A stretch of DNA of 64,000 nucleotides from Prosthecobacter sp. (GTDB lineage: Bacteria; Verrucomicrobiota; Verrucomicrobiia; Verrucomicrobiales; Verrucomicrobiaceae), in the NCBI GenBank assembly GCA_021733925.1, contig JAIPJY010000008.1:112964-176963 (forward strand). Reading direction: 5' to 3'. The notes under the pieces are model-generated. The model worked only from the letters and a program-made list of their open reading frames with translations. It did not search any database and was not told where the DNA came from. The translations under genes were made by a program, and so were the position numbers. Shown in pieces: positions 12,601-18,044 of the stretch; position 1 is the first letter of the stretch, and each line of letters begins with the position of its first letter.

Positions 12601-15600
12601 ATGGTGAGCGTACCACCACCTGAGCCAAGACGAAACGCCTGGATGCCGCCGGTCTTGTTGCGACCTGTGGTACTGAGCGTTGTTCCTGTAAAAGTCCCAT
12701 TGCCTGTGTCTGCGCCAAACCAGACCTGTACGTCCGGAGCCACGGCGTTGATCAGACCTGGAAGATCCGCCTGAAAGTCATTGTTGCCGCTGATCTGGAC
12801 GGCCACACGATTCTGTCGGCTGTTATCCGCCTGCTGGTTGGCAATAACGATGCTGTTAGGCCCGGTCTGCACAATGCCGCCGCTCAGGGTCAGGCTGCTG
12901 AAAGTGATGTCCTTGCCCGTGCCATATCCCGCCCCAAAGGCGATGGCGGCGGGCGTGTTGTCATCACCATTCTGCAAGGCGATCATCTGGTTGGAACCGA
13001 CGTTTGCAGGACCGTCCAGTTTCAAACGCGACCCCTGATTGATCAGGATGTCATTGCCCACCACATTCGCACCGGCCGTGCCGTTGCCACGCAGCCAGAG
13101 CTCGCCTTCCTGCAGAATGGTCGCTCCTTCATAGGACTTGGCATTGTCGAACATCAGCACACCACCACCACGTTTCACAATGCCGCCATTGAAGACGTCA
13201 CCACCAAGCACACCGATGACCGCGCGGTTGCCGGCGGAGGCATTGCCATCCAGGCGAATGTAGCGTTGCTCACCACCCAGATCGAGGTCGTTGACCAGGG
13301 TGACCACATGGGTGGCATTGCCACCGTTCAAGGTGAAGTTGCCGGGGTTGAAATAGGTGCTGCCCCAGACAATCGTGCCACCAGCTCCGCCAAAATTCAC
13401 ATTGATGGGAGCACCATACGCGGAGAAACCCGTGCTGCCGCCGCCCACGCCACCACCGCCGGTGATCTGCACCTCTCCCACCCCAGAGCCGAGCGCACGG
13501 GTAAAGTCGCGGTCTGTTTCATACGCGGACTGGGTGTTTGGCCCCCCGGACATGTTGAAGTTGCCGGAGCCGAGCGCGTTGGTCAAGGAACCGATCACAT
13601 CACGGAACATGCCCTCGTTGAGGTAGGTCGTGCCGGTGTAGGTGTTGGCACCAAAGAAGGAGGTCGTGCCCCCGCCATTTTTGACCAGCGAAACCGAATT
13701 TACTCCGTTGTCGGTGATGACCGAAGTAATCACGTTGGAGGCCCAGGCAATGTCGTAGAGTTCATAGTTGCTGCCAGATCCAGCCGTGATGGTCGGAATA
13801 GAAATCGTATGAGTGCCCAGGCTGGTGATGATGCCGCCTGAATCAATGACTAGAGAAGAGCCCGCCGCCCCGCTGAGCGTGAATGCAGTGGCACTCTGCA
13901 GGTTCAACGACTGTATGGTTGTCACACCTGCCCCAAGGGCGGCATTGGCGGAGAGCTTGATGTTTTGTCCAGGAGCCCACGTTCCCACCGCCGTGTTGAC
14001 AGCATAGTCTGCCGCAACGAGGGGCGTGTAACCAAAGCCCCCGTTGCCGACTGTGATGTATTTGAGGAACTCAGGATTGGCCGTACCACCTGCTGAATAC
14101 GCCCAGCCACCGATGAAGGGCACGTTCGAGCCGGCTGTTTCCAAGGCGGTGTTGAGAATCTTGTGATGCGCGGAGATACCCAAAGCGTCACCCACAAGGC
14201 TGTCCACAAACAACTCCAACGTGGTGCCTTGATTGGGCTTCAAGATGTCCGCCAGAGTCAGGGTGATGCTGCCCGTAGCGCTGGCCGAACGATAACCGAT
14301 GCGGTTGGCACCGCTCACCAAAGTCGTGGCCCCCAACGTCTGCGCCACTGCATAATTGAAGAGGCTGGTGCCCGTGGTGAATCCCGCGTTTTCCAAATAA
14401 ATCTCGCTGGCCATCATGCTGATGGGCGCCGTCGTGGAGAACCGGCTGTCAGGCTTGTCATTCGTGGTGGGAGCCCCATTGCCATTCCCGAACACCAGAC
14501 GCAGCCATGAATTTCTCAGGCTCAGTGAGGCTATCTTATTGTAAGGATTCGTGCTCGCTGCCTGTGAACCCACAGCTGTGTCGGCACGAATTTCGCCCAT
14601 GATCGAAATGAGATTGCCGGTGAAATTCTGCGCTGCGGTGACGTTCTGCATGCGGAAACCGCTCACGCCATAATGGATGATGTCGCCCGAACCTGTCACC
14701 GCACCGGTGATTGAGGTGAAGCCCGCGCCACCCATGCGGAGTTCGTTGTTGTTGGTGATCACATTGCCAGTCAGGGTGAAAGTGTTCAGATCGCTCTGAA
14801 CACGCGCAGCGCCGAGCAGTGTGACGGCGCCGGTGACCTGGTTGCTTTCACGCCCCATAATGCTTCTCAAGGCACCCAGATTGTGAAAGCCCTGGCCATT
14901 GATGAAGAGGGGCTCGTTGTTGAGGCTGGCGCCGCTATTGCCTGTCACGGTGCCACCGTTCAAGGCGCCACCCACGTCATTGTTAATTGCCAGCGTCGCG
15001 CCCGAATTCACGATGGTGCCCTGCAGGTAGTTGCTCGACGCACCAAGCACCGTCAAATCGTTGCCCCCTGGTGACATCATGGTGATCCCGCCGTTGAGGA
15101 TGTTGACTCCGGTGAAATTGTTCGCGCTGCGCAGCACCAGGGTGCCATCACCATTCTTGGTAAACCCATTGACTCCGTCCAACACGCCACCGAGCACGAG
15201 GATGCCTTGAGCCACATTCAGGGTCAGTTGATTTTGCAGCCCTACGTTGGCCAAAATTGCCGCCGTTCCCTCACCCGTCTTGTTGATCACTGCCAAACCA
15301 TCATTGTTAAAACTGAGGGTGCCATTGACACCCGCAGTCAGCACCAGAGCTGATCCTCCGTTCAGATCGCCAATGTTCAAGGTTCCCAGCGTCAGCGGAT
15401 CATTCAGGCTAATAAACTGATTGCCTAGAAAATCGAGATTCAAATTGGCGGTGTCACCAATGGCAGAACCGGGAATGACCCCGCCGTTCCAGTTGGTGAA
15501 ATCCTGCCAGCTCAAAGCACCGCTTTGGTCTTCAATCCAAGAGCCCGTGGCAGCATGCGCGTAAGGTCCAGGCAACCAGACAGCCATGAGGCATGTCATG

Positions 15601-15641
15601 AACCAGCCGAGAGGTTTGCGATATTGACGTAATATTTTCAT
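1..15641 (-). CDS. Giant autotransporter-associated beta-strand repeat surface protein (3' end missing, runs off left edge)
   Basis: The frame starting at the ATG at 15641-15639 stays open to the left edge: 5,213 codons with the C-terminus still outside the window. The N-terminus is a clear Sec signal peptide (basic MKILRQYRKPLG, hydrophobic WFMTCLMAVWLPG, likely cleavage after YAHA). The rest is Gly/Asn/Thr/Ala/Leu-rich and repeats the motif GAGTLTLTGANTYTGATTV-like every 50-150 residues, for example in DNA near 575-640, 910-940, 2935-3000, 3240-3300, 3470-3520, 4040-4110, 8840-8870 and 13620-13660. This is the passenger-associated transport repeat of autotransporters, which folds as a beta-helix. 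It is therefore inferred to be an exported adhesin or surface protein. Whether it ends in an autotransporter barrel, PEP-CTERM or another anchor cannot be seen. It is far larger than typical family members. Cysteine seems very rare. Confidence 0.93.
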   Translation of the reverse strand, partial: MKILRQYRKPLGWFMTCLMAVWLPGPYAHAATGSWIEDQSGALSWQDFTNWNGGVIPGSAIGDTANLNLDFLGNQFISLNDPLTLGTLNIGDLNGGSALVLTAGVNGTLSFNNDGLAVINKTGEGTAAILANVGLQNQLTLNVAQGILVLGGVLDGVNGFTKNGDGTLVLRSANNFTGVNILNGGITMMSPGGNDLTVLGASSNYLQGTIVNSGATLAINNDVGGALNGGTVTGNSGASLNNEPLFINGQGFHNLGALRSIMGRESNQVTGAVTLLGAARVQSDLNTFTLTGNVITNNNELRMGGAGFTSITGAVTGSGDIIHYGVSGFRMQNVTAAQNFTGNLISIMGEIRADTAVGSQAASTNPYNKIASLSLRNSWLRLVFGNGNGAPTTNDKPDSRFSTTAPISMMASEIYLENAGFTTGTSLFNYAVAQTLGATTLVSGANRIGYRSASATGSITLTLADILKPNQGTTLELFVDSLVGDALGISAHHKILNTALETAGSNVPFIGGWAYSAGGTANPEFLKYITVGNGGFGYTPLVAADYAVNTAVGTWAPGQNIKLSANAALGAGVTTIQSLNLQSATAFTLSGAAGSSLVIDSGGIITSLGTHTISIPTITAGSGSNYELYDIAWASNVITSVITDNGVNSVSLVKNGGGTTSFFGANTYTGTTYLNEGMFRDVIGSLTNALGSGNFNMSGGPNTQSAYETDRDFTRALGSGVGEVQITGGGGVGGGSTGFSAYGAPINVNFGGAGGTIVWGSTYFNPGNFTLNGGNATHVVTLVNDLDLGGEQRYIRLDGNASAGNRAVIGVLGGDVFNGGIVKRGGGVLMFDNAKSYEGATILQEGELWLRGNGTAGANVVGNDILINQGSRLKLDGPANVGSNQMIALQNGDDNTPAAIAFGAGYGTGKDITFSSLTLSGGIVQTGPNSIVIANQQADNSRQNRVAVQISGNNDFQADLPGLINAVAPDVQVWFGADTGNGTFTGTTLSTTGRNKTGGIQAFRLGSGGGTLTIANANVLNGNYPLFIGAEDLNFRTNIGGVVYIPEAQNYSGSVTIGNSGILHVGSNGALSTTNNVLNLRAGELRVEIADGLYGGTDNQYASRIIDTQGANGVLRTSALSGGGYSVVNFDKFQFPEIGADRALTITNLGTIFTDVHVNTIVMPNATRTVYLSVGVENSYQAGAGMLTVDGVIADQATGVQSLRKSNGGVLILNADNTYDGTTILDQGRLVLTNTGAAGNAGSIINMATNGSRSSGLEFRINGTGPFLFDNAVTTSGGDNASTRIIIVGAAGPGSENQEVQISSLTIGHAGTFTTDGAGSSALWFDGYNGYRTTVNGAVTLNRSIVFRTRGALTTFNGVVSGVVANALEKSEQGTLWLNGNNTYQGSTTISNGYLVAGNDNAFGSATSDITFRGTAFSQILAAGVRTISRNFINTATGSTQTLGGLDAGAKLFSGNINLSARGINLAAVSGGDVTFSGTISGAGAGGINKVGTGTVILNPATGNTFTGGVTVSQGTLVGEAKTGGNPLGTNNAFNVANGTLRLNNNTGGANTTASTAALTINTGNAAFIVDSTGGGGGTTTLSFGSLARSNNATMTLKGITTDIGAAGNEKISFTASPAVPNGTIGTWAVIQGAGADNSGNYATMNSGNVVTATYGGTGDLDLAAGSTQLFDATGGTLTADRSVYAFRSNANIYLGGYTLNLGAANSSTLGQAGIILNNGASIAVGTLNFGTNALNVYVDDAAVSAIIAPLTNFRSNVNNTLSTSNVAAPAVLVKYGPGTLELSGANTFQGNVQVNAGTLSLTAANVIPTFGNLNAVTGSIVTIQPGATVLLNGYNQEFGNLAGTSVVSPALSTAGTLNLGSATLIVGREGSNQTFSGQIIGDASSVLTKVGGGRLILNNWDTAAPNSLGTLDVAQGVVQTWLNDQSWATPTGFASAVTSDTTILLRGGSWEAYINGDQTGNVQNIYLGYNVIVQGGNSTLNTNRWQGGAANKAVVFNNLSLDKQLLLVTGGNAIYPRFDGTITLNANGRIQTDAPLLLAGTITGNYSLEKRGGSNLEIGGDNSAWNGGMVITDGYVLFANRGTDDIRYAGTTFIPSATANAGTGDIVLNRSSALRLNAPSNILSAQGQRVQTFANETVNSLRIDLGTDTALTNYSIRSTTNGSLGLNLSEGHWTTAIDQSKLGNGKWGLNAVTNTYYTAATLGAGVDNVYRFGGYNGATLAITGTGALSGTASVDVGRSSVLAGQNPGYTEGVVRFYGDQTYTGATNIYREADTGSVGSILEITGNSATSAFNVYGRLTLRGDGRVTNDAGDQANVVNLMPGGNLRLDYSMDVNDNFIISRLDNSNLGLGSDENKWSDTEGLLLNGSGLNLINSGGRVNEETVGQITIQGGASIGLERNGTNGQIVLRTSGITRNGQATLALRPTSSAAELGSINLQSAKFFLTGGAPVLTNGIVAPWMYDATSLSFLSYNNDTGFVDAAYTATGSNTAFFTGLNSTSIGWYNAAANTTLSGVANAYAMRITGTSTLTGGGINLWSGGLLTNGTVTLSATTPIYFGDGTTPTEGIIYVADSSLVLNGVVTANNLTYGGPGFLQLTNAANAISGTIQMNGGLLYIDGNGARGTAGEIIMSADYLNNNNGNQMPSLRLRHNSATTSYSGLTVTVAADVARAEIYAERYSGTSTTATVQFQNLNVLGTSGPAGTLLNLYNSNSNMEVLGTTLLGGTSAIAINVNGNTWRLVGAVTSSAAISKWGGGVLRLDGSNDATLSSTITVNAGELRLTAGNVAGTDSQAEGTGSLIMNNGVLRLAAQNTGTTNSTTTFFNSLGQNVTIAGRTTITYDRNGGTPASGSNGATIGAAGLEFITQNSPTIIFSQTSFGDYLRINSELVINDQPFFRTSNPNLVINNIIRGDGTLTKGDSYLITFNNNAANTGWTGGFTALQGYSRVTQSATNFTFGSGPVINGPTSTLSLNSLTNIAGGAVTNFSSGYTTPTVLVISQASLFTTANLNALFPAVNNTSRAGAGGMLAFDSAGTVSTPFDQSAFQDGYWSLGAVLGGATYSGNAGSLLPGAGGVYRISGIATLTLSPSTAGSMLFTGASQVLYGKADAWNASGYNATIAFLGNNLDADYTGGTTIARGRDIGGGWYQGAIRVDGGNPTVSTYRTPLGTGQVDVNGHLRFAGANGGLVNAAGDNYTTIITHAGSRITFDNRTAFVNATAEGRYDDQAALTLNSSNLQIRGTNNINTTSTNLETIGVLNIFGGSAIRLDREGTGFAGLAVSDIVRGTSDGRYGTLTINHNSGLLGANTAAGGVNNTEVVWLTGGGSIPMTNNMVDPWIIDRNADQFLKYDLTNGLQLITQGTSPANYLNPAAATATLDTSVVPLNDGTEILDLGAATGTQTLATNLDVYALRVNRNINGSADGNASQIKVESGGLIFLANSPLISPDLYFGPLGGGEALIFARQSTGQIDGRIFASQVTKFGSGFLNINSDQKQFSGNWVINEGGIQFLTPDSVGNGSNEIILNGSVMDDNDAYQDGGAAILFTELRYNFNSGTPDLFNWGGGKITSWDSNLIRTVTATDRNQLIPDIDLKSTGAAPNPLQPGLIRFQVDGARSTLFTGIVTLFDNYNVNVDATSFGTGSTTGVQFGSINNQGQFDVYKAGDGVLSLGDNSTTFTGNRFWYVDEGAVRVRDNGAFGAAGTTAVISQGGALEIAMAGFSPLATLDQRPGSIERWAVDGARSGTVDMGAGVHLQIFANQTGTQTININGGSIMGYLPSDYDHVGVIHTLGSGVTINLQADSYLGQPFPAGETVIYDMGKQNSIMGGNPNDLALRGSYLQIDGVISGSFGLTKLGQDVILLNGANTYTGATTVKNGILQIGRNNSLNTNSTLVMNGSAGQFDLNGYNQEVASLSGPSGSINNGAFDYNTLTVNQSGDTTYGGTLDGNVILSKTGAGTLTLLAGNSNRGGTIINAGTLALGAAATVSGTNAALTANGGTLDLGGTSQTVGAVTIAGGTIANGSLAGSSYEGQSGTVSADLTGTASMTKTSSGVLRLSGSNSYTGGTNVQEGELDLAGTTQNVGDLVLAGGIISNGTLNATSYDLREGTISATLTGAVPVNKTTGGLVALTGSNSYTGPTNILAGVLVFGSSASLPGFPAPAAVNVSNGAFLSFRAGGSGEWITADIDTAIGAANFSPYGGIGFDVIGSNAFTYGSIISGGKSVLKTGAGTLTLTGANTYTGATIVAEGTLKVGSDDISIFGTGNVIVAGGTLDLNGFDLRLGGLALGGGPAGSTATVNAGNNLLTLGGNITYLADNNPNGATITASVLDCGLSLGGVTRYITVGDSSAASLDLTIDAIIVDGIAPAGIVKLGSGTLALTAANTFTGTVSVNEGVLTISSMANLGAATAVNLAATLQVTGSTALSFDKNILLTGNGTLDVANTAGVTMNGTISGGYGDNFTVTGAGDLTLAVASTITGTTTISGTGSLILGNVDALQFSTLNSSSNVVFSSTAGGVFTLGGLTGSTNMVLQDNAAGAINLQIVGNGTTYTGVLSGTGGLTKLGQNSTINPTKVTNTTFTIGAAQTYTGATTLTGSVSAPVGGGNSANALILDFVNAAAPATNLISSSSPLVFGGISQTNGGTLQLNGKASTANSQTFASTQVDQGSSFIYMNQGTATSLSLALGAITRTAGGTLDIALPAAGTVSGSYSLTNGIIGAWATISAPATAGAGVDWATISGANIVAYTAYTDITSTGTTLASNAANNVRINAGATATTTNLAVGTTDINTLLIKASSTANSTLNIGGGNTLRLGAVGGVLLASGAGNLFIGSPVGAATTTTYVGNTGNTYLTTTTGSITAGGADNTAGELIFTNSIPSASSTQALTINAAIVDNGSGAVSVTYSGWGRKEVNGINTYTGGTVVDLGQVYVRNNVSAFGTGAVTIKDGGQVFAQDTILTNDFYLSSAATTQGAGLGGIRLDYAVASGTITLVNDAQLSTANYGYFTGQITGGGALLKLGYGTTFLTNATNNYTGGTVVTGGTLILRGNGVLGGNVAGNDVFVSGAYSTTGALTLNAPSSIGDNQRITLGLAPLGDLNNAVAIGFGAGYGDGSDIRFLSLESSTGTALGGNNIYLSSFLPGLAGRLAIHLSGDMNFSTDVGAEIAALSPNTQVWLGANTGNGVFTGSAFSATNGALRLGAGGGTITIKNANVLTGNVPLIIGSPDNN
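8300..8307 (-). repeat. 8-base poly-C tract inside the giant gene
   Basis: Eight consecutive C (poly-G on the coding strand) encode part of LTGGAP in the giant protein. It is shorter than the 11-base tract at 10912 and could arise by chance in GC-rich DNA. Confidence 0.8.
10912..10922 (-). repeat. 11-base poly-C tract (poly-G on the coding strand) inside the giant gene
   Basis: Eleven consecutive C on the plus strand read as poly-G on the coding strand and encode part of a TGGGGG stretch. The frame is intact as given. Homopolymers this long in coding DNA are prone to slipped-strand mispairing, so a one-base change would truncate the protein here. Confidence 0.9.
12540..13140 (-). repeat. Copy A of a ~600-bp module repeated inside the giant gene
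   Basis: The translation contains AIAFGAGYGTGKDITFSSL, then RVAVQISGNNDF, then a GTTLSTTGRN segment and NANVLNGNYPLFIGAED, in the same order as in the module at 1-620. The copies are clearly diverged at nucleotide level, so the duplication is old. Confidence 0.7.
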
Positions 15642-15672
15642 AAATTAACAACGATAAAATGGTTCAGAGGCC

Positions 15673-15706
15673 CCGCTGACTATCCAATTTTCCCCACCGT
15701 CAGCGG
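15673..15706 (-). promoter_or_regulatory. Stem-loop in the probable 5' leader of the giant gene
   Basis: CCGCTGAC (15673-15680) and GTCAGCGG (15699-15706) are perfect 8-bp inverted arms around an 18-base loop, 32 bases upstream of the giant gene's start codon. If transcribed it forms a leader hairpin. It lacks a following T run, so it does not look like an intrinsic terminator. Confidence 0.4.
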
Positions 15707-15892
15707 CGCACATGCCACTGGCTCCACGGTGCGAGTCCTGCCGCCTCCAATGACACTCACTCCGAACAAGAACCTGGACTGATATTTGGCAGCAAACAGC
15801 CTGTTGAAAGAACGGCGTAACCAGTTCATCAGAGCAATGGACAAATGCATAGGTTGGTGAATGAGGATGGGAGCTGCGGTACACTTTTGGGG

Positions 15893-15922
15893 CCCATTTA
15901 ATACGTGACCGTATTTAATGGG
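15893..15922. promoter_or_regulatory. 13-bp-arm inverted repeat, candidate operator
   Basis: CCCATTTAATACG, a 4-base spacer TGAC, then CGTATTTAATGGG. The arms match at 12 of 13 positions. It lies about 250 bp from both flanking start codons. The AT-containing arms and short spacer resemble a dimeric regulator's binding site more than a terminator. The bound protein is unknown. Confidence 0.45.
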
Positions 15923-16167
15923 ATTATTGGCTGAACTTATTGCTTACAATGTCCTAACCCTCTCATTCAGAGCCATTGGTTATTGGCTTACTCGTTAGTA
16001 AACTTTGAATGAAACATTAATCATCCTTTTCTTTATTCTAAATAAAGACGCCTCATTCTTGGGAATCTCGCAGGGCCTGCCTCGGCCTCTTTGATGGTGA
16101 TATTTGGCCTCCTCTTTCGCATCACCAGTTGCGCGTTCGCCCCCCCTCCACACCTTCTGCACCCGCC

Positions 16168-17997
16168 ATGTCGCGCATCCCAGAAGAAACCATCCAGCAA
16201 GTGATTGCCGCCACAGACATCGTGGCGCTGGTGGGGCGCTCTGTGAAATTGCGCAAGGCGGGGACCAATTTCGTCGGCCTGTGCCCGTTTCACAACGAAA
16301 AGAGCCCCTCCTTCAACGTCAGTCCCTCGCGCAACACCTACCACTGCTTCGGCTGCGGTGCGGGTGGCACCTCGATCCGTTTTGTCATGGAGCACGACGG
16401 GATGTCCTTCGTCGAAGCCGTCAAACGCCTGGCGGATGCCGCCGGAATTCGCATCGAGGAAGAAGTCTGGGATGCGAATGCCGAGGCGGAAGCCAAACAC
16501 CGCAGCCTGCTGCTGCGCGCCCATCGTGAGATTTCCGAATGGTTCCACCAGCTGCTGATGAAGCACAAAATCGCTGCTCCAGCACGCGACTACCTCAAAT
16601 CACGCGGCATCACGGCCGAGGTGGCCAAGAACTGGCAGATGGGCTACGCCCCGCCCAACGGCTCCTTTTTCCGCGAATGGGCCGCCCAGGCCAAAATCCC
16701 CGAGAGCGTGCTCGTGGAGGCGGGACTCTTTGTACAGAGCGATGAAGACTCCGGCCGCCGTGGCACCTACCCGCGCTTCCGCGACCGACTCATGTTTCCC
16801 ATCCGCAATGATCATGGCGATGTGATCGCTTTCAGCGGGCGGGTTCTCGATCCTGAGGCCAAAACTGCCAAATACCTCAATTCGCCCGAAACCTCGCTCT
16901 TCAGCAAGAGCAAAGTGCTGTTCGGCTTCGACCGCTCCAAGCGTGCGATCTCGAAGGCAGGCGAAGCCATCGTCTGCGAAGGCCAGATCGACATGATCAT
17001 GGTCTATGAAGCCGGTTTCCAAAATGTCGTGGCAGGCCAGGGCACCGCCTTTACAGAGATCCACGCCAAATTGCTTAAACGTGTCTGCAATGAAGTCGTG
17101 CTCTGCTACGACTCTGACAATGCAGGCTACAAGGCGGCTGAGCGCGCCTTCCAAATCCTCTCCCCCATCGGTCTGACCGTGAAGGTGGCCTCTCTCCCAC
17201 AAGGTGAAGACCCCGACTCACTGCTGCGCAAGCAAGGCACCGAGGCGCTGCAAGCCGTTCTTGGGAATGCCATGGACTTTCTGGAATACCAGATCCGCCG
17301 TCTTCGAGCCAGCGCCAAATCTGACAGCATGGTCGAGCGCGTGCGCATGGCCGAGCAGGTGGCTGCAGCCATCAGTATCTTTACCGGCGTGGCTCAGCGC
17401 ATCACCGCCGTGAACAAGGTGGCCAAACTGCTCGAAATATCTGAGGAGCAGCTCAATGCGATGGTGAAACGCGCGGCCAAGGAAACCAAAGGCGGGCAAG
17501 GCACCGCCCCCTCCACCGTGAATGTGGTGGATGAGGCGAAGAAGCTGCTCAGCTCCCAGCACAAGACCTCCTTGTCACTCTGCCAGATGGCGTTGGCTGA
17601 TGCCGAGGTCATGTACTGGCTGCGGGAGACCGACTGCGAAGACCTCCTGCGCGAGGTGCCCGGCACGGAGATGCTGGCCCTGCTGGTCCACAGCCGCCAT
17701 GACCCGCTGGAGGAATCCTCCCAGCTTGCCTTCATGGCCGCGCTGGAACGCCAGCAGGAGGCGGCCTTTGCCCAGCTCCAGGCGCGCCCGCGCCTGCCCG
17801 GCGGACTCGTCGATGCGAAAAGCGCCTTGTACACCCTGGAACTAGTCCGAATGCAGAATCTCATCCAAAGCATTGAGTCCAAATTACGCCAGCGCGACCT
17901 TCCGGCGGAGGAGGTCGAACGCCTGCAGCAGCAGCAGATAGAACTCATCGCAAGGCGCAAAGAATGCCTTGACCGTACGAAGCCTACCCCCGAGTAG
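16168..17997 (+). CDS. dnaG: DNA primase DnaG
   Basis: 609 aa. It synthesises RNA primers at the replication fork. The N-terminus MSRIPEETIQQV is typical of DnaG and fixes the start at ATG 16168 rather than an upstream TTG at 16129. The CHC2 zinc-binding motif is complete (C39-P-F-H42 and C60-F-G-C63). The TOPRIM domain shows E271 in CEGQIDMI and the metal-binding D315-S-D317 in YDSDNAG. The usual EGYMD is EGQID here. The C-terminal DnaB-interacting part (about 440-609) is less conserved, as in the family. It is followed 47 bp later by rpoD, the core of the classical macromolecular synthesis operon. rpsU is absent. Confidence 0.96.
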   Translation: MSRIPEETIQQVIAATDIVALVGRSVKLRKAGTNFVGLCPFHNEKSPSFNVSPSRNTYHCFGCGAGGTSIRFVMEHDGMSFVEAVKRLADAAGIRIEEEVWDANAEAEAKHRSLLLRAHREISEWFHQLLMKHKIAAPARDYLKSRGITAEVAKNWQMGYAPPNGSFFREWAAQAKIPESVLVEAGLFVQSDEDSGRRGTYPRFRDRLMFPIRNDHGDVIAFSGRVLDPEAKTAKYLNSPETSLFSKSKVLFGFDRSKRAISKAGEAIVCEGQIDMIMVYEAGFQNVVAGQGTAFTEIHAKLLKRVCNEVVLCYDSDNAGYKAAERAFQILSPIGLTVKVASLPQGEDPDSLLRKQGTEALQAVLGNAMDFLEYQIRRLRASAKSDSMVERVRMAEQVAAAISIFTGVAQRITAVNKVAKLLEISEEQLNAMVKRAAKETKGGQGTAPSTVNVVDEAKKLLSSQHKTSLSLCQMALADAEVMYWLRETDCEDLLREVPGTEMLALLVHSRHDPLEESSQLAFMAALERQQEAAFAQLQARPRLPGGLVDAKSALYTLELVRMQNLIQSIESKLRQRDLPAEEVERLQQQQIELIARRKECLDRTKPTPE

Positions 17998-18044
17998 TTT
18001 CTCCCCCTGACTGACCCAGGTTCCGGACCCCCACCGAGGTAAGT

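Larger units (their letters stand above)
15642..16167. other. 526-bp divergent intergenic region between the giant gene and dnaG
   Basis: This stretch holds no convincing gene. It is more AT-rich than its surroundings and must carry promoters for both divergent transcripts. Two inverted repeats stand out (15673-15706 and 15893-15922, listed separately). An AT-rich segment at about 15995-16050 could hold the dnaG promoter, but no -35/-10 pair was convincing enough to call. Confidence 0.6.

Noticed and set aside
15645-15884. 79-codon minus-strand ORF upstream of the giant gene
   Set aside because: No signal, domain or ribosome-binding site; it overlaps the leader hairpin and the probable promoter region.
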